Source of the DNA: Clostridium tagluense
GTDB lineage: Bacteria > Bacillota > Clostridia > Clostridiales > Clostridiaceae
DNA: 64,000 nt
Direction: 5' to 3'
Assembly (NCBI RefSeq): GCF_003865095.1
Contig: NZ_BHYK01000006.1
Location: forward strand, 104,270 to 168,269
This document shows positions 57,455 through 64,000 of this stretch, piece after piece. The notes under the pieces were generated by a model. It had not been told where the DNA came from. It saw only the letters and a program-made list of their open reading frames with translations, and did no database searches. Positions within the stretch are counted from its first letter, which is position 1. Every line of letters starts with the position of its first letter. Position numbers and translations under genes: made by a program.

Positions 57455-58380
57455 TATTTGTCCACCCCCAAAAGCTTAGCAATAAGTGCCATTCTTGCGT
57501 ACATACCATATTTTGCTTGTCTAAAGTAACACGCCCTTGGATCAGTATCAATTTCTACAGCTATTTCATTAACTCTAGGAAGTGGATGAAGAATTATCAT
57601 ATCTTCCTTGGCGATTTTCATTTTGTCTTTATCTAATATATAACTATCTTTAAGCCTTATATAATCATCCTCATTAAAAAATCTTTCTTTTTGGACTCTA
57701 GTCATATATAAAATATCTAAATCAGAAATAACATCTTCTAATTTTCGAGCTTCCAGAAATTCTATATTATTTTTTCCCAATACTTCTGTTTTAATGTACG
57801 TAGGAATTGTTAACTCATTTGGTGAAATTAGTACGAATTTGATGTTTTCATATCTTGACATGGCTTTTATTAATGAATGAACAGTTCTACCAAACTTTAA
57901 ATCCCCACAAATTCCTATAGTTAAGTTTGATAATGTTCCTTTGATATTTCTTATGGTTAAAAGATCTGTTAGTGTTTGAGTTGGATGTTGATGTCCGCCA
58001 TCACCTGCATTTATTACTGGCATTTTTGAATTCATGGATGCAATCTTCGGAGCTCCTTCTTTTGGATGCCTCATTGCTGCGATATCTGCGTAACATTCTA
58101 CTGTTCTTATAGTATCTGCTACACTTTCTCCTTTTGCTGCTGAACTTGATTGCGCCTCAGAAAAACCTAATACCCGGCCTCCGAGTCTTAACATTGCCGC
58201 TTCAAAGCTTAATCTTGTTCTTGTACTTGGTTCATAAAACAATGTTGCCAAAATTTTTCCATCACAAATATGCGAAAATTTTTCAGGGCTTTTGATTATT
58301 TCATCTGCATAATCAAAAATCTCCTCAAGTTCTAGCAGTGTAAAATCCATTGGGTCAATTAAGTGTCTTCCTTTTAACAT
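57454..58380 (-). CDS. pyrB: Aspartate carbamoyltransferase catalytic subunit
   Basis: Joins carbamoyl phosphate and aspartate, first committed pyrimidine step. 308 residues, with the carbamoyl-phosphate motif STRTRLSFE, the mobile loop region [18 protein letters not shown] and HPLPRVNEI. The ATG at 58380 is preferred over the one two codons earlier because AAGGAG then has proper spacing. The ribosome site lies inside a PyrR-type hairpin. First gene of the operon. Confidence 0.97.
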   Translation of the reverse strand: MLKGRHLIDPMDFTLLELEEIFDYADEIIKSPEKFSHICDGKILATLFYEPSTRTRLSFEAAMLRLGGRVLGFSEAQSSSAAKGESVADTIRTVECYADIAAMRHPKEGAPKIASMNSKMPVINAGDGGHQHPTQTLTDLLTIRNIKGTLSNLTIGICGDLKFGRTVHSLIKAMSRYENIKFVLISPNELTIPTYIKTEVLGKNNIEFLEARKLEDVISDLDILYMTRVQKERFFNEDDYIRLKDSYILDKDKMKIAKEDMIILHPLPRVNEIAVEIDTDPRACYFRQAKYGMYARMALIAKLLGVDK

Positions 58381-58387
58381 ATACATC

Positions 58388-58422
58388 TCTCCTTTTCAGC
58401 CTCTCCGGACTAAATTTAAAGG
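58388..58422 (-). promoter_or_regulatory. PyrR-binding-loop-like RNA site overlapping the pyrB ribosome site
   Basis: On the minus strand AGTCCGGAGAGGCT lies in a loop flanked by CCTTT and AAAAGG, matching the PyrR recognition sequence. Its 3' arm contains the pyrB Shine-Dalgarno, so PyrR binding would block translation. Confidence 0.8.
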
Positions 58423-58471
58423 TACTACGATACTTTTAATATTGGGTTCATTTATTTAATAATTACTAAAT

Positions 58472-58503
58472 AAAAAAACGCCATCTCTATTATGAGAAGG
58501 CGT
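58472..58503 (-). terminator. Attenuator terminator of the pyr operon
   Basis: ACGCC-TTCTC pairs with GAGAT-GGCGT and is followed by TTTTTTT on the minus strand. It lies between the two PyrR-like sites, upstream of pyrB. Confidence 0.88.
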
Positions 58504-58527
58504 AGCAATAACAATATAAAACATTTG

Positions 58528-58562
58528 CTTCCTTCTCAGCCTCTCGGACTAAATTAAAGGTT
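58528..58562 (-). promoter_or_regulatory. PyrR-binding-loop-like RNA site 1 (attenuation)
   Basis: On the minus strand CCTTTAATTTAGTCC then GAGAGGCTGAGAAGG forms the anti-antiterminator with the AGTCCGAGAGGCT loop. The terminator hairpin follows 27 bases later, the standard PyrR attenuation layout. pyrR itself is not in the window. Confidence 0.88.
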
Positions 58563-58756
58563 ATTTATTTATTCTTTTATTTATAATACTATATCTTTTC
58601 ATTCCTGTCAACATAAATACGCGAAACCCTTCCTTGTTTGATTTACTTATTTGTTAGTTTATGAGATAATGATTCCATTATTAATTGTAGCGACCCAGAA
58701 GATGGTTTAACAATTAAATAAAAAATATATTATTAAAATTTTGAGGGGGCATAAAC

Positions 58757-59185
58757 ATGGGACAAAATGCTAAATTATTTCAACAATTTATAAATGAAAA
58801 TACTATACCTATGGTTACTAATAACAATATTGAAGGGTTTACGACTTTTGTTATTCCTGAAGAACAAGCAATTAAAGGTGCTAAAGTTAAGGTTGTAGTG
58901 GCTATAACTGATGATGATGCCTACGCTGATATGTATATATATGATATTGCTAATGTTATTAATGATGATACTGTAAAAGCAAAATTATATAAACTCTTAA
59001 ACGACCTTAATAGTTCTTATAAATTCATATCTTTTTATGAGATAGACAATATAATAAATGCTAAATGTTGCATACCTTTTAGTAACAATTTTGATGCACA
59101 ATTAGTTTTTAATATCCTTTCAGTTCTATCTAGTGCTGTAGAAGATGAATATGATAACATCATGAAAACCTTATGGGATAAATAG
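58757..59185 (+). CDS. YbjN-domain-like protein of unknown function
   Basis: 142 residues, acidic and probably cytosolic. The start LFQQFINENTIPMV, then VVVAITDDDAYADMYIYDIANV and a C-terminal helix pattern (QLVFNILSVLSSAVEDEYDNIMKTLW), resembles the YbjN/type III-chaperone-like fold. The family's role is unclear. GAGGGGG precedes the ATG. The original terminator of this gene is interrupted by an IS element. Confidence 0.7.
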   Translation: MGQNAKLFQQFINENTIPMVTNNNIEGFTTFVIPEEQAIKGAKVKVVVAITDDDAYADMYIYDIANVINDDTVKAKLYKLLNDLNSSYKFISFYEIDNIINAKCCIPFSNNFDAQLVFNILSVLSSAVEDEYDNIMKTLWDK

Positions 59186-59198
59186 TTTAAAATAAAAA

Positions 59199-59221
59199 AA
59201 AGCGTCATAAACAATTATAGT
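59199..59221 (+). terminator. Left half of an interrupted bidirectional terminator
   Basis: The left arm AGCGTCATAAAC with its A tract (59202-59212) pairs with GTTTATGACGCT plus T tract at 60675-60690, now about 1.45 kb away on the far side of the IS. Without the IS the two halves form an 11-bp stem with loop AATTATA. Confidence 0.85.
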
Positions 59222-60671
59222 AAAATGGATCCTATATGATGGACACTTAAAAAAAGTCTATTCATATAGGATCTTTTTTTGTACAATAAAATTAGAGGAA
59301 GGTTGTGAAAACAATGAGTAAAAAATTATTTACTAATGAGGATATTTTATCTCTCTCAAAAAATAGATATGTTAAGAGAGTTAGTGAAAAAGGTATCACA
59401 TATACAGATGAGTTTAAATCATTATTTATAGCTGAGCATAGTATGGGAAAATTGCCGTTTCATATTTTTCAGGATACCGGATTTGATGTAGATGTACTTG
59501 GTAATCATAGAATCTGGTGTGCAAGTAAAAGGTGGCGTGATGCTTATAAAGAATCTGGAGAATTAGGACTTAGAGATACTAGAAAATTTAAAAGTGGACG
59601 TCCGCTTAAACGTCAATTAACATTGGAAGAAATAATTACAAAAAAAGATGCTGAAATTGCATACTGGAAAGCTGAAGCAGAACTATTAAAAAAAATCGAG
59701 CGGCAAGAAAGGCAGGTGAAAAGCGGTAGCTTAAGTATCTCTTCAACTTTTGCGCTTATTCAAAATATCCTCTCTGAATTTAAATATAAAAATATCATCA
59801 GACATTTATGTGACGTAGTCGGAGTATCAAAATCAGGTTATTATAATTATCTAAAATCTGAATCCACACGTAATATTCGAGAGCAAAAGGATTTGGAATT
59901 AAAGATAATAATTCTTAAGGCATTTGATCATAGAGGTTTCAAGAGGGGTTCGCGCTCTATTAAGATGCTACTCGAGCAAGAGTTCAACTTAAATATTAAT
60001 AGAAAATGTATTCAAAGAATTATGCGTAAATATAATATTAAGTGCCCTATTAGAAAAGCCAATCCTTATCGTAGAATGATGAAAGCCACTAGAGAGCATA
60101 CCGTTGTACCAAATCTTTTAAATAGGGAATTTAAGCAGGGCGTAGCAGGAAAAGTTTTGTTAACAGATATCACCTATATGCCATATGGAGCTTCCTGTAT
60201 GGCTTATTTATCAACGATTAAAGATGCTTCTACAAATGAAATACTTTCGTATCACTTATCAAGACGTATTACATTAGATATTGCAACAGAAACGATTGAA
60301 AAATTAATTAAATCACATAAGAAATTATTGACTTCAGAAGCTTTTATACATTCAGACCAAGGTGTTCATTATACTAGTCCACGGTTTCAAAAACTACTTA
60401 AAAAATATAAACTTGGACAGTCGATGTCTAGAAGGGGAAACTGTTGGGATAATGCCCCACAAGAATCTTTTTTTGGTCACATGAAGGATGAGATTGACTA
60501 TAAAGGTTGCGATACATTCACAGATTTACAGAATCTAATTGATAATTATATGGATTATTATAATAACTATAGATATCAATGGGGATTAAAAAAACTGACT
60601 CCTGTACAATACAGAAATCAGCTTTTAATTGCATAGTCTTTTTTTAATGTCCTTGACATAGGATCCATTTC
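59222..60671 (+). mobile_element. IS3-family insertion sequence, about 1.45 kb
   Basis: Imperfect terminal inverted repeats: left end AAATGGATCCTAT then GGACACTTAAAAAAAGTCTA; the right end reads as complement AAATGGATCCTAT then GGACATTAAAAAAAGACTA. The flanking host sequence carries ATAGT on both sides (59217-59221 and 60672-60676), a likely 5-base target duplication. If the ends are instead the canonical TG...CA, the element spans 59226-60667. One transposase gene fills the interior; no frameshift or stop is seen, so it may be active. Confidence 0.88.
59305..60636 (+). CDS. IS3-family transposase (single-frame OrfA-OrfB)
   Basis: 443 residues. The N-terminal helix-turn-helix (about 25-95, TDEFKSLFIAEHSMGKLPFHIF) and a coiled coil (110-135) correspond to OrfA. 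The integrase core with the DDE triad corresponds to OrfB: Asp288 (LLTDITYM), Asp351 (HSDQGVHYTS) and Glu387 (NAPQESFFGHMK). IS3 members often need a frameshift; here both parts are fused in one frame. The start is GTG at 59305 behind GAGGAAGG; an ATG three codons on is possible. Confidence 0.93.
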   Translation: MKTMSKKLFTNEDILSLSKNRYVKRVSEKGITYTDEFKSLFIAEHSMGKLPFHIFQDTGFDVDVLGNHRIWCASKRWRDAYKESGELGLRDTRKFKSGRPLKRQLTLEEIITKKDAEIAYWKAEAELLKKIERQERQVKSGSLSISSTFALIQNILSEFKYKNIIRHLCDVVGVSKSGYYNYLKSESTRNIREQKDLELKIIILKAFDHRGFKRGSRSIKMLLEQEFNLNINRKCIQRIMRKYNIKCPIRKANPYRRMMKATREHTVVPNLLNREFKQGVAGKVLLTDITYMPYGASCMAYLSTIKDASTNEILSYHLSRRITLDIATETIEKLIKSHKKLLTSEAFIHSDQGVHYTSPRFQKLLKKYKLGQSMSRRGNCWDNAPQESFFGHMKDEIDYKGCDTFTDLQNLIDNYMDYYNNYRYQWGLKKLTPVQYRNQLLIA

Positions 60672-60691
60672 ATAGTTTATGACGCTTTTTT

Positions 60692-61915
60692 TTATTTTAT
60701 AGGTAGTTCTGTGGAAACCATCTTCATTATATCAGTATAGTTAAATGAATTGGTTGAATTTACTTTTGGTAATACAATATCAACTTTTCCATTTATATTA
60801 GTCATATCAGTATTAAAGTCCACAGCTATAGTATATATACCAGTAGGATTGCTTATGCTACTAGCTTTTGAAGCATTTCCTGTTAATTTAATTATGTTAG
60901 GTAAATCAACAACAAATTCAGCATTTCCCTTTTCATTTATAATATAACCATCTTCATTAATAGTATATCTAATTTTTATTCCCTTATCTCCAAGAATTTT
61001 TAGTTTATCAATAGAATTTAGTGATTTATCTAAACTTGCGAGTCCTTGTGGCCATTGAGTTGTTAAGTTATCAAATGCTTTGTTTAGTTCATCCTTACTA
61101 GTTTTGTCTGTTGTATTAGTTATATCACAAACTGACATTATAGCTGTCATATACTCCTTAACAAAGTTCATAGCATCCGTATTTTTAGCAAGATTATTCA
61201 ATGTATAATGCATTAACTCCTTAAAGGACTTATCAGTTAATGTCACTTCATAAGTATCTGTAGATTTCATTTTATTATCTTCTAAAAAGCCTTGACCCCC
61301 TAAATGTTTAACATAATCTGTAGTTGGATTAAATTGTTTTGCATACTTAACCATAAAATCAAGAAATTTAGGTTGAAATTCTTTACTAAAAGACATAAGT
61401 TTTTTATAATCAGTTTGAGGCATACCTTCTGAACTTGGCATATCAGCTAAATTCATTACCATATAATCTTTACCCTGTAACTCCTTTGGAAATTGAGAAG
61501 CCATTAATTGAGGAATTTTAATTACCTCATTAACTACAGGTTTATCTCCAGCTGCATCTACATCAGCCCAAACACTCATATTTATAGGAGCAGGCGTTTT
61601 GCCTAATTGTAAATTTATATCACTTTGCATTTTAGAAACTGTTTTTTCTTTATTCTGATTAATTTTAGTTAGCATAGAAATATTCATTCCATTTATCATA
61701 GGCAATGTTGCATTCATCATTTCTTGTTCCTGTGCTGACATATTAGAACCTGAAACTTTTATGGAAATATCAGTTTTACTCTGCATAGAAGTTATTGTTT
61801 GAGATTTTCCAAAGGCATTCATAAGTTCTAATCCACTATTTGAGCATCCAGTGACTAATGAAGCTGTCATAATCAAACCCATACTTAATGCTACTACTTT
61901 TTTAATTTTTATCAT
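60692..61915 (-). CDS. Unknown lipoprotein
   Basis: 407 residues. Lipoprotein signal with lipobox VTGCSN near residue 24. The mature part is rich in Met, Lys, Asn and Thr, with patterns such as TKINQNKEKTVSKMQSDINLQLG, INMSVWADV and GYIINEKGNAEFVVDL. These resemble LppX/LolA-like or DUF6612-type lipoproteins, but no firm family was recognised. No adjacent transport genes. Its stop codon lies next to the right half of the terminator that the IS split. Confidence 0.75.
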   Translation of the reverse strand: MIKIKKVVALSMGLIMTASLVTGCSNSGLELMNAFGKSQTITSMQSKTDISIKVSGSNMSAQEQEMMNATLPMINGMNISMLTKINQNKEKTVSKMQSDINLQLGKTPAPINMSVWADVDAAGDKPVVNEVIKIPQLMASQFPKELQGKDYMVMNLADMPSSEGMPQTDYKKLMSFSKEFQPKFLDFMVKYAKQFNPTTDYVKHLGGQGFLEDNKMKSTDTYEVTLTDKSFKELMHYTLNNLAKNTDAMNFVKEYMTAIMSVCDITNTTDKTSKDELNKAFDNLTTQWPQGLASLDKSLNSIDKLKILGDKGIKIRYTINEDGYIINEKGNAEFVVDLPNIIKLTGNASKASSISNPTGIYTIAVDFNTDMTNINGKVDIVLPKVNSTNSFNYTDIMKMVSTELPIK

Positions 61916-62210
61916 TTTTGTTTCCCCCTATTAATATTATATTTTAACATTCTAAATTTGTACTAATCCATTATTACTAATATATTTCTTTACCCCCTAT
62001 ATATATTCCATAAAGTTGTACCTTTAATTATATTACATATATTAGATTTGTAAATACATTGTTTCCAAACTATACAAATAGTTGACTCAAATGTCATTTT
62101 TCATGTTTAACATTTATTCTACCATTATATAGAAAAAAAGTAAAGGTGAATTTTATAAAATAAGCTTAAAATATGAAATTAGACTAAAATATCTGTACAA
62201 TGACAAAAAT
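61916..62210. other. AT-rich intergenic region between lipoprotein gene and tRNA array
   Basis: No gene or clear element is seen. It should carry the promoter of the lipoprotein gene on the minus strand. Confidence 0.5.
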
Positions 62211-62244
62211 ATAGCAAGATTTACATTTCTGTAAACCTTGCTAT
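62203..62244 (-). terminator. Terminator of the tRNA array
   Basis: ATAGCAAGATTTACA pairs with TGTAAACCTTGCTAT (62211-62244, one mismatch) and is followed on the minus strand by ATTTTTGTC. It lies 12 bases after the last tRNA. Confidence 0.88.
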
Positions 62245-62255
62245 TTAATCACTTT

Positions 62256-62332
62256 TGGTGCGCCCAGGGGGAGTCGAACCCTCGACCTTCAGATTCGAAG
62301 TCTGCAACTCTATCCAACTGAGCTATGGGCGC
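62256..62332 (-). tRNA. tRNA-Arg (anticodon TCG)
   Basis: Cloverleaf with encoded CCA; loop CTTCGAA. Two weak pairs are seen, G27-A43 in the anticodon stem and A50-C64 in the T stem. Last gene of the array. Confidence 0.93.
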
Positions 62333-62386
62333 AAAATAAAATTAATTTTTAAAAAAGTCTTTAGTATAAATACTAAAGACTTAAAT

Positions 62387-62460
62387 TGGAGCGGGTAGAG
62401 GGAATCGAACCCTCGTAATTAGCTTGGAAGGCTAACACTCTACCATTGAGTTATACCCGC
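62387..62460 (-). tRNA. tRNA-Gly (anticodon TCC)
   Basis: Cloverleaf with encoded CCA; anticodon loop CTTCCAA on stem TTAGC/GCTAA. The same sequence recurs at 63013 and 63927. Confidence 0.95.
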
Positions 62461-62465
62461 GTATT

Positions 62466-62540
<75 letters not shown>

Positions 62541-62564
62541 ATGTTGTTTGTTTATAAATAGTAA

Positions 62565-62648
62565 TGGTGCAGGTGAAGGGACTTGAACCCCCACGCCGTA
62601 AAGCGCTAGATCCTAAGTCTAGTGCGTCTGCCATTCCGCCACACCTGC
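62565..62648 (-). tRNA. tRNA-Leu (anticodon TAG)
   Basis: 84 bases with the long variable arm of a class II tRNA; loop CTTAGGA; encoded CCA. Duplicated at 63479. Confidence 0.95.
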
Positions 62649-62663
62649 GAATAATTACTATTT

Positions 62664-62739
62664 TGGTGGCTTACCGGGGAATCGAACCCCGGACACCATG
62701 ATTAAAAGTCATGTGCTCTACCAACTGAGCTAGTAAACC
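62664..62739 (-). tRNA. tRNA-Lys (anticodon TTT)
   Basis: Loop CTTTTAA on stem CATGA/TCATG; encoded CCA. Duplicated at 63578. Confidence 0.95.
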
Positions 62740-62743
62740 GTAT

Positions 62744-62818
62744 TGGCTGGGAGGGCAGGATTTGAACCTACGAATGCCACAGTCAAAGTGTGGTGCCTTA
62801 CCGCTTGGCGACATCCCA
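62744..62818 (-). tRNA. tRNA-Gln (anticodon TTG)
   Basis: Loop CTTTGAC on stem CCACA/TGTGG; encoded CCA. The acceptor stem has a T6-C67 mismatch that is shared by the copy at 63658. Confidence 0.93.
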
Positions 62819-62826
62819 GCATTAAA

Positions 62827-62903
62827 TGGGGTGAAAGATGGGACTCGAACCCACGACAACCAGAATCACAATCTGGCGCTCTACCAACTGAACTACTCCC
62901 ACC
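62827..62903 (-). tRNA. tRNA-His (anticodon GTG)
   Basis: Loop TTGTGAT; encoded CCA. The base before G1 is G and pairs with discriminator C73, as expected for tRNA-His. Duplicated at 63741. Confidence 0.95.
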
Positions 62904-62906
62904 ATA

Positions 62907-62983
<77 letters not shown>

Positions 62984-63012
62984 TTGTGTATTTATTATAT
63001 GCCTAAGCATAT

Positions 63013-63086
63013 TGGAGCGGGTAGAGGGAATCGAACCCTCGTAATTAGCTTGGAAGGCTAACACTCTACCATTGAGTTATACCCGC
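63013..63086 (-). tRNA. tRNA-Gly (anticodon TCC), second copy
   Basis: Same sequence as the gene at 62387; preceded (in plus coordinates) by the spacer TTATTATATGCCTAAGCATA. Confidence 0.95.
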
Positions 63087-63100
63087 ATATTATTTTTTAA

Positions 63101-63176
63101 TGGTCGGGGTGACAGGGATTGAACCTGCGACCTCATGGTCCCAAACCACGCGCGCTCCCAGCTGCGCTACACCCCG
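63101..63176 (-). tRNA. tRNA-Pro (anticodon TGG)
   Basis: Loop TTTGGGA on stem CGTGG/CCATG (one G-T pair); encoded CCA. Single copy, between the two duplicated blocks. Confidence 0.94.
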
Positions 63177-63191
63177 GCATTATTTAAAAAA

Positions 63192-63267
63192 TGGTGCGAC
63201 ACCAGGGAATCGAACCCTGGACACCCTGATTAAGAGTCAGGTGCTCTACCAACTGAGCTAGTGACGC
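63192..63267 (-). tRNA. tRNA-Lys (anticodon CTT)
   Basis: Loop CTCTTAA on stem CCTGA/TCAGG; encoded CCA. Single copy. Confidence 0.94.
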
Positions 63268-63272
63268 ATATT

Positions 63273-63349
<77 letters not shown>

Positions 63350-63379
63350 ACATGTAATTATTATATGCCTAAGCATATA

Positions 63380-63454
<75 letters not shown>

Positions 63455-63478
63455 ATGTTGTTTGTTTATAAATAGTAA

Positions 63479-63562
63479 TGGTGCAGGTGAAGGGACTTGA
63501 ACCCCCACGCCGTAAAGCGCTAGATCCTAAGTCTAGTGCGTCTGCCATTCCGCCACACCTGC
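63479..63562 (-). tRNA. tRNA-Leu (anticodon TAG), second copy
   Basis: Matches the gene at 62565, offset 914 bases. Confidence 0.95.
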
Positions 63563-63577
63563 GAATAATTACTATTT

Positions 63578-63653
63578 TGGTGGCTTACCGGGGAATCGAA
63601 CCCCGGACACCATGATTAAAAGTCATGTGCTCTACCAACTGAGCTAGTAAACC
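63578..63653 (-). tRNA. tRNA-Lys (anticodon TTT), second copy
   Basis: Matches the gene at 62664, offset 914 bases. Confidence 0.95.
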
Positions 63654-63657
63654 ATAT

Positions 63658-63732
63658 TGGCTGGGAGGGCAGGATTCGAACCTACGAATGCCACAGTCAA
63701 AGTGTGGTGCCTTACCGCTTGGCGACATCCCA
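63658..63732 (-). tRNA. tRNA-Gln (anticodon TTG), second copy
   Basis: Matches 62744 except for a T-loop change (TTCGAAT versus TTCAAAT); carries the same T6-C67 mismatch. Confidence 0.93.
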
Positions 63733-63740
63733 ACAATAAA

Positions 63741-63817
63741 TGGGGTGAAAGATGGGACTCGAACCCACGACAACCAGAATCACAATCTGGCGCTCTACCA
63801 ACTGAACTACTCCCACC
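63741..63817 (-). tRNA. tRNA-His (anticodon GTG), second copy
   Basis: Matches 62827, with G at -1 retained. Confidence 0.95.
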
Positions 63818-63820
63818 ATG

Positions 63821-63897
<77 letters not shown>

Positions 63898-63926
63898 TTG
63901 TGTATTTATTATATGCCTAAGCATAT

Positions 63927-64000
63927 TGGAGCGGGTAGAGGGAATCGAACCCTCGTAATTAGCTTGGAAGGCTAACACTCTACCATTGAGTTATACCCGC
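63927..64000 (-). tRNA. tRNA-Gly (anticodon TCC), third copy
   Basis: Complete gene ending at the last base of the window. The array is transcribed from outside the window. Confidence 0.94.

Overview
The window looks like the chromosome of a low-GC endospore-former of Clostridium sensu stricto. The base composition is AT-rich, ribosome binding sites are strong AGGAGG-type sites, several starts are TTG or GTG, and the gene blocks are clostridial: tig-clpP-clpX-lonB-lon-engB, pflB-pflA, and pyrB-I-C-F-K-D-E with a PyrI subunit. Species cannot be assigned from sequence alone. Most genes lie on the minus strand, so operons below are given in transcription order, right to left unless stated.

Layout. 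1-5500: 5' part of glgC, murA, speD and (plus strand) asd. 5576-11235: a cobalamin-riboswitch operon cobQ-cbiB-hemA-hemL, which couples tetrapyrrole precursor (ALA) supply to corrinoid assembly. 11430-13507: a membrane permease with a His/Cys-rich loop and its TIGR03943/YcgQ-like partner. 13733-16537: a chemoreceptor (plus) and trmB. 16751-22099: a sensor kinase/response regulator pair followed by an ABC ATPase and two ABC-2 permeases, the same gene order as the Bacillus lnrJK-lnrLMN drug-efflux locus. 22125-30658: a site-2 protease homologue, a secreted double-domain nucleotidase, a phosphodiester glycosidase-like protein with an unknown partner, and a PIN-PhoH ATPase. 30836-34276: a PerR-like regulator, an orphan solute-binding lipoprotein, an unknown exported protein and a bactofilin. 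34384-36022: three unusual low-complexity Asn-, Gly- and Cys-rich proteins. 36361-44861: the protein quality-control block. 45106-46765: an isomerase-like TIM barrel and an unknown membrane protein. 47232-50475: pflB-pflA with a clear promoter and operator-like palindrome. 50497-52442: a decayed stretch bounded by two approximately 240-bp palindromes. 52457-58600: the pyrimidine operon with two PyrR-type RNA sites. 58757-61915: a YbjN-like gene, an IS3-family insertion sequence sitting inside a transcription terminator, and a lipoprotein. 62256-64000: 19 tRNA genes, including a seven-tRNA block duplicated in tandem; the array continues past the window edge.

Most noteworthy signals: (1) a dispersed repeat (core GGGGACAGTTAACAAC) found in four clusters, always just after a stop codon and always reading in the direction of the upstream gene, in two cases supplying the last codons and the stop of the gene; (2) a MurA with Asp in place of the fosfomycin-reactive Cys; (3) the Asn/Cys-rich protein trio; (4) dual PyrR control at pyrB; (5) an IS insertion whose flanks allow the original terminator to be reconstructed; (6) the two long palindromes flanking gene fragments. 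None of these is proven to be a new system; the repeat family and the Asn/Cys-rich locus are the best candidates for something undescribed.
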